From positions 1 to 51,821 of the forward strand of contig JAGWNT010000015.1 of the NCBI GenBank assembly GCA_028871195.1: a DNA stretch of 51,821 nucleotides, given 5' to 3'. Positions 45,114 to 51,821 of the stretch are shown here, piece by piece. A program made the position numbers and the translations under genes. This DNA comes from REEB85 sp018971455. Its GTDB lineage: Bacteria > Pseudomonadota > Alphaproteobacteria > Acetobacterales > Acetobacteraceae. Position 1 is the first letter of the stretch. Each line of letters begins with the position of its first letter. The notes under the pieces are model-generated. The model was not told the DNA's origin, did no database searches, and saw only the letters and a program-made list of their open reading frames with translations.

Positions 45114-46271
45114 TCAGCGCCGCCAGCGCCCCAGCGCCATCATGCCACCGCCTGCGAGCAATCCCCAGAAAGCACCTGATATTCCGAAAAAACTCAATCC
45201 GGACGCGGTGACCAGAAAGGTGATCCCCGCGGCCTCGCGCTGGGCCGGATCCGCCACCGCCCCCATCAGCGCGGCCCCGAAGGCGCCGAGCAGGGCGAGG
45301 CCGGCCACCGCCTCGATGAGGATCGGCGGCGCGGCGCTGATGAAGGCCGTCGCCCCGCCCGCCAGCAGGCCGAACACCACGTAGAGGCTGCCGCACACCA
45401 CCGCCGCCCACCAGCGGCGCCGCGCGTCGGCATGGGCGTCCGGTCCGGCGCAGAGGGCGGCGGTGATCGCCGCGAGATTGACCGCATGGCCGCCGAACGG
45501 CGCGGCGGCGAGGCTGAACAGGCCGGTGGCGGTGAACAGCGGCCCGGGCGCGGGGCGATAGCCGTTGACGTTCAGCACCGCGAGGCCCGGGATGTTCTGC
45601 GAGGCCATGGTGACGATGAAGAGCGGCAGGGCGATGCCGACCACGCCGGCCAGCGAGAATACCGGCCGCACCAGCACCGGATGCGGCCACAGCGCCGCGG
45701 CCAGACCGGGCGGGGCGTGCGTGGTTGCCAGGATCAACCCGACGGTGACAATGACGGCAACCGGCACGGCGAGCAGCCGGCGGATGCGCGTCATCACCGC
45801 CCAGGAGAGCACGATCGCCAACCCCAGCGCCGGCGCCTGCGCCACCGCCCGCACCGGGGCCAGGCACAGGCCGAGCAGAACGCCCGCGAGCATGGCGTTG
45901 GCCAGCGGGGCGGGAATGGCCGCCACCCAGCGGCCGAGCGGCTTCCAGAGCCCGGCCACCACGATCAGCGCGCCGCACACCAGGAAAGCGCCGACGGCGG
46001 CGGCGAAGCCGCCCGGCAGCAGTCCGGACGTGGCCAGCAGCGCGCCGCCCGGCGTGGACCAAGCGATGCTGATCGGCAGGCGCGTGCGCAGGCTCAGCAC
46101 GATGCCCGCCAGCCCCATGGCAATCGACAGCGACATCAGCCCCGAGGCGGCCTGGGCCGGGCTGGCGCCGACCGCGGTGAGGCCCTGGACGATGACGGCA
46201 AACGAGCTGGCGAAGCCGACGAAGGCGGCGAGCGCGCCGGCGAACAGGGCCTGGGTCGAGAAGCTGCGCAT
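45114..46271 (-). CDS. benE: BenE-family benzoate/H+ symporter-like permease
   Basis: The 385-residue inner-membrane protein has about twelve hydrophobic helices. BenE hallmarks are AFVGFASSFAVIVQGLTAVG in helix 1, LSLRTRLPISIAWSTPGGAL, IVTMASQNIPGLAVLNVNGY and AAPFGGHAVNLAAITAALCA. In Acinetobacter the protein imports benzoate with protons. No benzoate catabolic genes are in the window, so the substrate is uncertain. The 3' end is 106 bases from the cytochrome gene on the same strand. It is divergent from the photolyase gene with a 142-base gap. Confidence 0.9.
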   Translation of the reverse strand: MRSFSTQALFAGALAAFVGFASSFAVIVQGLTAVGASPAQAASGLMSLSIAMGLAGIVLSLRTRLPISIAWSTPGGALLATSGLLPGGFAAAVGAFLVCGALIVVAGLWKPLGRWVAAIPAPLANAMLAGVLLGLCLAPVRAVAQAPALGLAIVLSWAVMTRIRRLLAVPVAVIVTVGLILATTHAPPGLAAALWPHPVLVRPVFSLAGVVGIALPLFIVTMASQNIPGLAVLNVNGYRPAPGPLFTATGLFSLAAAPFGGHAVNLAAITAALCAGPDAHADARRRWWAAVVCGSLYVVFGLLAGGATAFISAAPPILIEAVAGLALLGAFGAALMGAVADPAQREAAGITFLVTASGLSFFGISGAFWGLLAGGGMMALGRWRR

Positions 46272-46413
46272 GCGAATCGGGCCTCGTGCCGGTCAGCCCG
46301 CAGTGTCACCGATTTTGACCGGGATGCGGATTCCGGGTTCGCCCCCATATGCGTCGCGCATCCACAGACGCCTCGCGCCCGTAACGCGACGCCACGGGAG
46401 ACCCTGACGCCGC

Positions 46414-47853
46414 ATGGCCGCCACCCCGACCTCTCCCAGCCCGCCCGTTCTGCTCTGGCTGCGCCGCGAATTGCGCCTGACCGACAATCCGGCCCTGCGC
46501 GCGGCGTTGGCCTCCGGCCATCCCGTGTTGCCGGTTTTTGTCCTCGATGAGGAGAGCCCGGGCGCCTGGGCGCCGGGCGGGGCCTCGCGCTGGTGGCTGC
46601 ATCACAGCCTGGCGGCGCTGGCTGCCGATCTGCGGCGGCGCGGCAGCCGCCTCGTCCTGCGGCGCGGCCCCTACGCGACGGTGATCCCCGCCCTGGTCGC
46701 CGAGACCGGGGCCGTGGCGATCCATGCCGGCCAGCCGCTGGAGCCCTGGTCGCGCGCGGCGCTGCGCGGGCTGGCGCAGTCCCTGCCCGTCCGCCTGCAT
46801 GTCCACGACACCGCCTTGCTGAACGCCCCGGCCACCGTGCGCACCCAGGCCGGCGGGGCGTATGGCGTGTTCACCCCCTATGCCCGGGCCTGCCTCGCGC
46901 GCGGCCTGCCGCCGCCGCCCGCGCCGGCGCCGGACCGCCTGCCCGCCGCCCCGGCGATCGCCTCGGACCGGCTGGAGGATTGGCGCCTGCTGCCGCGCCG
47001 TCCGGACTGGGCGGGCGGGCTGCGCGCCAGCTGGACTCCGGGGGAGGCAGGCGCGGCCGCCCGGCTCGCCGCCTTCCTCGACGCCGGGCTGGACGGCTAT
47101 GCGGCGCGGCGCGACCTGCCGGGAATCGCAGGGACCTCGAAGCTCTCGCCGCATCTGGCCTGGGGCGAGATATCCCCGGGCGCCATGTGGCACGAAGCGG
47201 CGGCGCGCGGCGGCGCGGGGCTGGGGGTGTTCGTCAACGAGCTGCTGTGGCGCGAATTCTCGGCCCAGCTTCTGTGGCACAATGCCGAGTTGCCGAGCGC
47301 GCCGCTGCGCCGGGACTTCGCCGCCATGCCCTGGCGCGAGGACGCACCCGCCCTGGCCGCCTGGCAGCGCGGGCAGACCGGCATCCCCATCGTCGATGCC
47401 GGCATGCGCGAGCTGTGGCACACCGGCTGGATGCACAACCGGGTGCGCATGGTGGCGGCGAGTTTCCTGGTGAAGCACCTGATGATCCCGTGGCAGCGCG
47501 GCGAGGCGTGGTTCTGGGACACGCTGGTCGATGCCGATCTCGCCACCAACGCCGCGTCCTGGCAGTGGGTGGCCGGGTGCGGGGCGGATGCGGCACCCTA
47601 TTTCCGCATCTTCAATCCGGTGCTGCAGGGCGCGAAATTCGATGCCGACGGCGCCTATGTGCGCCGCTTCGTGCCCGAACTCGCGGCCCTGCCGGCGCGC
47701 CACATCCATGCGCCGTGGCTGGCCCCCCCGGCGGCGCTCGCAGCCGCCGGCATTCGCCTCGGCACCGATTACCCGGCGCCGATCATCGACCTCGCGGCCG
47801 GGCGCGCCCGCGCGCTCGACGCCTTCCACGCCCTGCCCAAGAGCCCCGCTTGA
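46414..47853 (+). CDS. phr: Deoxyribodipyrimidine photolyase
   Basis: The 479-residue flavoprotein repairs cyclobutane pyrimidine dimers using light. The N-terminal antenna domain begins PVLLWLRRELRLTDNPALR. The FAD domain includes GTSKLSPHLAWGEISPGAMW, VNELLWREFSAQLLWHNAEL, WQRGQTGIPIVDAGMRELW, MHNRVRMVAASFLVKHLMI and DLATNAASWQWVAGCGADAA. The Trp and Asn residues of the FAD and dimer site are intact. ATG 46414 follows CGGGAG at some distance. The cluster with a DUF1365 remnant and a cyclopropane synthase-type gene is a common association of photolyases in proteobacteria. Confidence 0.94.
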   Translation: MAATPTSPSPPVLLWLRRELRLTDNPALRAALASGHPVLPVFVLDEESPGAWAPGGASRWWLHHSLAALAADLRRRGSRLVLRRGPYATVIPALVAETGAVAIHAGQPLEPWSRAALRGLAQSLPVRLHVHDTALLNAPATVRTQAGGAYGVFTPYARACLARGLPPPPAPAPDRLPAAPAIASDRLEDWRLLPRRPDWAGGLRASWTPGEAGAAARLAAFLDAGLDGYAARRDLPGIAGTSKLSPHLAWGEISPGAMWHEAAARGGAGLGVFVNELLWREFSAQLLWHNAELPSAPLRRDFAAMPWREDAPALAAWQRGQTGIPIVDAGMRELWHTGWMHNRVRMVAASFLVKHLMIPWQRGEAWFWDTLVDADLATNAASWQWVAGCGADAAPYFRIFNPVLQGAKFDADGAYVRRFVPELAALPARHIHAPWLAPPAALAAAGIRLGTDYPAPIIDLAAGRARALDAFHALPKSPA

Positions 47854-48286
47854 CCCGCCGCGCGCGCCCGCTCGCCCCTAACCGCGCGACGCTGGGTGGA
47901 TGCTCGGCTGCGCGCGGCGGGCTTTCGCCGCGCGGATTCGTTTCATGGTGATTCCGCGCATGCTCGGCTACGCTTTCAATCCGATTGCCTTTTTCTTCTG
48001 CTATGACGAGCATGGTCAACTCGGCGCGGTGCTGCACCAGGTGAAGAACAATTTCGGCGACCAGACCAGCTATCTGCTTCCGGTGACCGGGCCGGGCGTG
48101 GCGCGCGGGCAGGCCGCGAGACACATGCACGTCCCGCCGTTCTCCGACCGCGATGGCGGCGATCGCTTCGCGCTTTCGGCGCCGGATTTCGACAGCCCTG
48201 GCGCGACCCTCGCCCTGTCCACCCGCCACGGCGCCGAGGGGGCACCGCCGCCCCTGCCGGCGGATGATCCGGGAGAGTTCGCATGA
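47854..48286 (+). pseudogene. DUF1365 gene remnant, truncated and frameshifted
   Basis: An intact DUF1365 protein has about 250 residues. Here only a middle part remains. In one frame after the photolyase stop is ARRWVDARLRAAGFRRA, which resembles the end of the N-terminal half. In the next frame from about 47930 comes RIRFMVIPRMLGYAFNPIAF, then FFCYDEHGQLGAVLHQVKNN and FGDQTSYLLPVTGPG, the DUF1365 core. The C-terminal third, including the conserved region that normally leads to a LKVIxGIHWxALRLWLKG-type end, is missing. The frame closes at 48286, overlapping the cfa-like start. A short ORF from 47900 or 47945 could still be translated. The photolyase-DUF1365-Cfa order suggests a degraded operon. 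Confidence 0.72.
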
Positions 48287-49518
48287 GTGCGGCCGAGACC
48301 ATGACCGACGCGCCCGCAAGCCCGCCTCGCGACCGCTGGTTCCGCTTCGCGCTGCGCGTGGCGCAGATGATCCACACCGGCACGCTGACCTTGGTGCTGC
48401 CCGACGGCTCCAGCCATCGCGTGCAGGCCAGCGCCGCTCCGTCGGCCACCGTCGTGCTGAACGGGCCGCGCGCGGTGCGCCGGCTGGTCACCGGCGGCAG
48501 CCTGGGGCTCGCCGAGGCCTATATCGAGGGGCTGTGGGACAGTCCCGATATCGGTGCGGTGATGGCGCTGGCGGCTGCCAACGAGGCGGAGTGGGAGCGG
48601 CTGCTGAACGGGCGGCCCTGGGTTCGCGCCGTGGCGCGCCTGGCGCATGCGCTGCGGGCCAACACGCGCCGCGGCGCGCAGCGCAACATCACCGAGCATT
48701 ATGATCTCGGCAATGAGTTCTACGCCGCCTGGCTCGATCCCTCGATGACCTATTCGAGCGCCATTTTCGAGGGCGGCGCGCGCGGCCTGGAAGAGGCGCA
48801 GCTGCGCAAATGCCACCGGCTGTGCCAGCTTCTGCGGCTCGCGCCGGGCATGCGGCTGCTGGAGATCGGCTGCGGCTGGGGCGGCTTTGCCGAGATCGCC
48901 GCGCGCGATTACGGATGCAGCGTGGTCGGCATCACCCTCTCGCCCGCGCAGCTGGAATACGCGCAGGCCCGCATCGCCCGCGCCGGGCTGTCCGAGCGGG
49001 TCGAGCTGCGCCTGCAGGATTACCGCGATGTCGGCGGCGCCTTCGACCGCATCGCCTCGATCGAGATGTTCGAGGCGGTGGGGCAGCGCTACTGGCCGAC
49101 CTTCTTCCAGGTGATCCGCGAGCGGTTGCGCAAGAACGGCATAGCGGGCCTCCAGGTCATTACTATTTCGGACCGGCTTTTCGACAATTACCGCCGTGGC
49201 GCCGATTTCATCCAGCGCCACGTCTTCCCCGGCGGCATGCTGCCGAGCAAGCCGCTGTTGCAGGAGCATATCGAGCGGGCCGGGCTGGCCTGGGGCGAGG
49301 CGCATTGGTTCGGCGGGCATTACGCGGAGACGCTGGCGCGCTGGCAGCACGCCTTCCAGCAGGCCTGGCCGCGCATCGTCGCCACCACCGCCCTCAGCCG
49401 GCGGCCCTGCGACGCGCGCTTCAAGCGCCTGTGGGAATACTACCTCGCCTATTGCGAAACCGGATTCCGCGCCGGCTGGACCGATGTCGGGCAGATCCTG
49501 ATCGCGCCCAACGGGTGA
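48283..49518 (+). CDS. Cyclopropane-fatty-acyl-phospholipid synthase-family methyltransferase
   Basis: The 411-residue SAM-dependent enzyme has the Cfa N-terminal domain (GSLGLAEAYIEGLWDSPDIG), then the methyltransferase core: NITEHYDLGNEFYAAWLDPS, MTYSSAIFEGG, LLEIGCGWGGFAEIAARDYG, VVGITLSPAQLEYAQ and SIEMFEAVGQRYWPTFFQ. The C-terminal part includes FPGGMLPSKPLLQEHI and WEYYLAYCETGFRAGW. It likely adds a methylene or methyl group to unsaturated membrane lipids. ATG 48283 overlaps the end of the DUF1365 remnant as ATGA; ATG 48301 is an alternative. The symbol cfa is withheld because paralogues of this gene-cluster type may have a different product from housekeeping Cfa. Confidence 0.9.
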   Translation: MSAAETMTDAPASPPRDRWFRFALRVAQMIHTGTLTLVLPDGSSHRVQASAAPSATVVLNGPRAVRRLVTGGSLGLAEAYIEGLWDSPDIGAVMALAAANEAEWERLLNGRPWVRAVARLAHALRANTRRGAQRNITEHYDLGNEFYAAWLDPSMTYSSAIFEGGARGLEEAQLRKCHRLCQLLRLAPGMRLLEIGCGWGGFAEIAARDYGCSVVGITLSPAQLEYAQARIARAGLSERVELRLQDYRDVGGAFDRIASIEMFEAVGQRYWPTFFQVIRERLRKNGIAGLQVITISDRLFDNYRRGADFIQRHVFPGGMLPSKPLLQEHIERAGLAWGEAHWFGGHYAETLARWQHAFQQAWPRIVATTALSRRPCDARFKRLWEYYLAYCETGFRAGWTDVGQILIAPNG

Positions 49519-49600
49519 CGCGCCGTCCCGCTCGTCCCGCCTCGGGGTGCCGCGCCGGCGGCGCCGTGCGGGCGCGCGGGCGCGTGGCGCCGGCGGCGCG

Positions 49601-50314
49601 ATGAGCATCCCGCCCGGCGCCGGCGTGCGGGTGGTGGGCGACGTGCACGGCGATGCGCGCGGCTTCGCCGCCGCCGCGGCGACCGACCGCTTCATCGTGC
49701 AGCTTGGCGACCTCACCGATTACGGGCCGGACAGCGCGGGCACGCTCGCCATCATGCTCGACCTGCTGGCCAGCGGGCGCGGGCTGTTCCTGCTCGGCAA
49801 CCACGATCTCAAGCTGGCCCGCGCGCTGGCCGGCCAGGATGTGCGGATCGGCCCGGAACTCGCCGACACGCTCGATCAGCTCGACGACGATCTGCGCCGC
49901 CGCGCCGCCGCCGCCATCGCCGCCGCCCCCGGCTGGCTGCGCTGGGGCGACATCCTGTTCGTCCATGGCGGTTTCCACACGGACATGCTCGACATGCCGC
50001 CGCCCACACCGCCGGAGGGCCGGGTCGGCGGCGTGCTGTCGCGCGCCCTCTATGGCGAGCCCACCGGGCGCACGCAGCCCGATGGCTACCCCGAGCGCAG
50101 CCTGCGCTGGGTCGATCGCATCCCGCCGGGGCTGACGGTCTATTGCGGCCATGACCGGCGCAGCCAGGACGGCCGCCCCTATATCCGCCGCAATCCCAGG
50201 GGCGGGGTTGCCGTGTTTCTCGATACCGGCGCCGGCAAGGGCGGCCACCTCTCCTGGGTGGATCTGCCGCCGCGAGGGCCTATGCCGCCGCGGGCCGCGC
50301 CAGCCACGCCTTGA
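49601..50314 (+). CDS. Calcineurin-like metallophosphoesterase
   Basis: The 237-residue protein has the ordered metal motifs VVGDVHGDARGF, QLGDLTDYGPDS, LLGNHDLKL, LFVHGGFH and YCGHDRRS. This is close to PPP-family serine/threonine phosphatases or diadenosine tetraphosphatases (PrpE/ApaH-like). A frame open upstream from 49547 is low-complexity Arg/Ala and was rejected, so the start is ATG 49601. No clear ribosome-binding site is visible. The 3' end overlaps the convergent DUF488 gene by 35 bases. Confidence 0.84.
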   Translation: MSIPPGAGVRVVGDVHGDARGFAAAAATDRFIVQLGDLTDYGPDSAGTLAIMLDLLASGRGLFLLGNHDLKLARALAGQDVRIGPELADTLDQLDDDLRRRAAAAIAAAPGWLRWGDILFVHGGFHTDMLDMPPPTPPEGRVGGVLSRALYGEPTGRTQPDGYPERSLRWVDRIPPGLTVYCGHDRRSQDGRPYIRRNPRGGVAVFLDTGAGKGGHLSWVDLPPRGPMPPRAAPATP

Positions 50315-50645
50315 GCGCGACGGCGTTGTTGCGGTCCTCGTCCCGGGCGGCATAGAGCAGGGTGACCGGCCCTTGCCGCAGATGCCCGCGCAGCACCGCC
50401 ACCGCCGCCTGGGCCGCCGTCCCGGCCAGTTCGGCGGCATAGGCGGCGCGGAAATCCTCCCAATCCTCCGGCCTGCCATGGAAGCGCCGGCGCAGCGCGT
50501 CGCTCGGGGCGATGTCGCGCAGCCAGAGATCGATCCGCGCCCGCTCCTTGGCGATGCCGCGCGGCCATAGCCGGTCGACCAGGATGCGGAACCCGTCCGC
50601 CTCGCCGGGTGCGGCATAGACGCGCTTGAGCCTCGGCCCCGTCAT
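50280..50645 (-). CDS. DUF488-family protein
   Basis: The 121-residue protein has the DUF488 hallmarks FRILVDRLWPRGIAKERARI, DLWLRDIAPSDALRRRFHG, DWEDFRAAYAAEL and VTLLYAARDEDRNNAVAL. The biochemical function of this small family is not established. ATG 50645 follows GCAGGGG; an upstream in-frame extension lacks family similarity. It overlaps the phosphoesterase gene tail to tail and diverges from the histidine phosphatase gene. Confidence 0.9.
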   Translation of the reverse strand: MTGPRLKRVYAAPGEADGFRILVDRLWPRGIAKERARIDLWLRDIAPSDALRRRFHGRPEDWEDFRAAYAAELAGTAAQAAVAVLRGHLRQGPVTLLYAARDEDRNNAVALKAWLARPAAA

Positions 50646-50740
50646 CCCCTGCTCTCCCTCCGCCGGCAGCGGCAGGCCAGACTGGCCTGCCCGCGCCATT
50701 GGCACAACGCCTCCCGCGCCAGTAGTCTAGGCCATCTTCC

Positions 50741-50747
50741 AAGGAGA
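50741..50747 (+). promoter_or_regulatory. Strong ribosome-binding site that decides the ATT start
   Basis: AAGGAGA matches the anti-Shine-Dalgarno sequence. Its core ends at 50746, 7 bases before ATT 50754. The next ATG in frame is 34 bases further on, too far to use it well. Confidence 0.7.
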
Positions 50748-50753
50748 CCGGCC

Positions 50754-51296
50754 ATTACCGCCCATCGCCAGCTGCTGCTCATGCGGCATGCCAAATCGTC
50801 CTGGGACGATCCCAAGCTCGCCGACCATGCCCGCCCGCTCAATCCGCGCGGCCGGGCGGCGGCGCGGGTCATGCGCCAGGTGATGCGCGATCTCGGCCTG
50901 GCGCCCGACCTGGTGCTGGTGTCGTCCGCGCGGCGCACGCTGCAGACGATGGAGGCGCTGGAGCCGTGGGACGAGACGCCGCTGGTCGAGCCGATGGACG
51001 GGCTCTACCTCGCCGGCGCGCCGCAGCTGCTGGCCGCCCTGCGCGGCGTGGCCGAGACGGTGCGCAGCGTGCTGCTGATCGCCCATAATCCGGGACTGCA
51101 CGAACTCGCCATGATGCTGATCGGCGAGACGGCGATGGACCCCGCCAACCCGATGATGCGCAAGCTCGCCGAGGGCTACCCGACCGGCGCGCTCGCCGAG
51201 TTCGCCGGCCATACCGCCTGGGCCGCGCTGGATTCGGGCAAGCTGCACCTGCAACGCTTCCTCTGCCCGCGCGACATGCCGGAACTGGCGGGCTGA
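50754..51296 (+). CDS. SixA-type histidine phosphatase with probable ATT start
   Basis: The protein has 180 residues from ATT 50754. It begins ITAHRQLLLMRHAKSSWDDP, in which LLLMRHAKS is the first strand and the catalytic RH motif of SixA-type histidine phosphatases. SSARRTLQT, LLIAHNPGLHEL and EFAGHTAWAAL are the other family motifs. Such enzymes remove phosphate from phosphohistidine or small metabolites. The first ATG (50781) falls at the Met before RHAKS and would remove the first beta strand. ATT 50754 has a perfect ribosome-binding site at the right distance. CTG 50772 is a less likely alternative. The 3' end is two bases before the start of the next gene. Confidence 0.88.
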   Translation: MTAHRQLLLMRHAKSSWDDPKLADHARPLNPRGRAAARVMRQVMRDLGLAPDLVLVSSARRTLQTMEALEPWDETPLVEPMDGLYLAGAPQLLAALRGVAETVRSVLLIAHNPGLHELAMMLIGETAMDPANPMMRKLAEGYPTGALAEFAGHTAWAALDSGKLHLQRFLCPRDMPELAG

Positions 51297-51298
51297 GC

Positions 51299-51821
51299 AT
51301 GGGCGATGGCCATCTGGCCCTCGAACTCGCCCTCCATCCCGACGATGCCGCGCGCCTGCCGGGCCGCGGCCGGCGCAGCAAGCTCTCGCTGATCTGGCAC
51401 GACACGCCGGCCGGCGACTTGCAGGCCGCCGGTCTCGCCCTGGTCGAGCAGCACGAGGGACGCCGCACGCTCTGGCGGCTTGAGCGTCTGCGCCCCCCGG
51501 AGGACGCCGTCGCGCCCTGCGGCACGCCGCCCGTGGCCCTGGCGGAGGCCGCCGATGCCGCCAGCCTGTGGCACGGGCAGGCGCGGCCGGACGGGCTGGC
51601 ATCGCAGGAGGTGATGGCCGTGTGCGGCCTCGACGCCGAGTCCCGCGACATGGCCGTTCCGGGCGAGACCGGGATCACCGCGCGCCTGCTGTGCGGCCGG
51701 CTGCGCGCGGCGGCCGGCACGCTCGCGCTGTGCCGCGTCAGCCTCGCCGGCCCGCCCGCTGCGGTTCGCGCCGCGGCGCTCGACCTCGCGACGCGGCTGC
51801 GCGCTGGCGTGCCGCGCGAGG
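51299..51821 (+). CDS. CYTH/CHAD-like protein, 5' part only
   Basis: A frame opens at ATG 51299, two bases after the phosphatase stop, and runs with no stop to the window end (174 codons). It starts MGDGHLALELALHPDDAARL, then SKLSLIWHDTPAGDLQAAGL and ALVEQHEGRRTLWRLERL. This order (acidic start strand, a xYxDTP-like strand with D-T-P, then AAGLxL) is that of CYTH (triphosphate tunnel) domains, often fused to a CHAD domain bound to polyphosphate. The usual E-x-E-x-K metal motif is reduced to LALELA, so the site may be inactive. Pairing with a SixA-type phosphatase is common for CHAD/CYTH proteins. The rest of the gene lies outside the window. Confidence 0.6.
   Translation, partial: MGDGHLALELALHPDDAARLPGRGRRSKLSLIWHDTPAGDLQAAGLALVEQHEGRRTLWRLERLRPPEDAVAPCGTPPVALAEAADAASLWHGQARPDGLASQEVMAVCGLDAESRDMAVPGETGITARLLCGRLRAAAGTLALCRVSLAGPPAAVRAAALDLATRLRAGVPRE

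Overview
The window is very GC-rich, densely packed chromosomal DNA with many ATGA or GTGA start/stop overlaps and short intergenic gaps. No gene-free stretch exceeds about 180 bases. The gene content suggests an alphaproteobacterium of the Rhodospirillales/Acetobacteraceae kind: a Rrf2-headed suf operon containing both a SufU-type scaffold and a SufT (MIP18) protein, glutaryl-CoA dehydrogenase beside a RumA-type methyltransferase, and the ligase-associated DNA repair genes. This placement is an inference from gene content, not a phylogenetic result. I saw no tRNA or rRNA gene, CRISPR array, insertion sequence, integrase or phage gene.

Layout. 1-2.7 kb: tail of a probable DEAD-box RNA helicase, gcdH, and a TRAM/Fe-S RNA methyltransferase that seems to lack a normal start codon. 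2.7-9.7 kb (minus): iron-sulfur assembly operon in the order sufR(Rrf2)-sufB-C-D-S-U-T-A, followed by a small secreted DUF4864 protein. 9.8-13.9 kb (plus): SDR dehydrogenase, an unusual acyl-CoA dehydrogenase and an NDP-forming acyl-CoA ligase, which looks like one acyl-CoA catabolic operon. 13.9-15.3 kb: divergent DedA and PAP2 phosphatase, both plausible in undecaprenyl phosphate recycling. 15.3-20.1 kb: Ldh-type dehydrogenase, Nudix hydrolase, MBL hydrolase with beta-carbonic anhydrase, CBS-pair protein, P1 peptidase.

20.1-25.5 kb (minus): a complete carbohydrate-type ABC transporter (ATPase, binding protein, two permeases) followed by a TfdA-like 2-oxoglutarate dioxygenase. 25.6-29.4 kb (minus): two different metal-dependent amidohydrolases and a CobW-family GTPase, each joined to the next by a 4-base overlap. 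29.4-31.9 kb (plus): tcuA and tcuB for tricarballylate oxidation. 31.9-36.4 kb (minus): a complete branched-chain-amino-acid-type (HAAT) ABC transporter converging on tcuB. 36.6-38.5 kb: flavin reductase and an MFS exporter. A compound palindromic repeat fills 38.54-38.66 kb.

38.7-44.4 kb: the four-gene ligase-associated DNA repair set (ATP-dependent ligase and MBL exonuclease on minus; Lhr-like helicase and metallophosphoesterase on plus). 44.4-46.3 kb: a c-type cytochrome and a BenE benzoate permease. 46.4-49.5 kb: photolyase, a broken DUF1365 gene and a cyclopropane-fatty-acid synthase-type methyltransferase. 49.6-51.8 kb: metallophosphoesterase, DUF488 protein, a SixA-type histidine phosphatase with an apparent ATT start, and the 5' part of a CYTH-like gene cut by the window edge.

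The most interesting points are: the amidohydrolase-amidohydrolase-CobW operon, whose GTPase has lost the usual guanine-specificity motif; two genes whose only plausible starts are CTG and ATT; the acyl-CoA dehydrogenase with a relocated catalytic base; the dioxygenase tied to a sugar-type transporter; the fragmentary DUF1365 gene; and the palindromic repeat at 38.6 kb.
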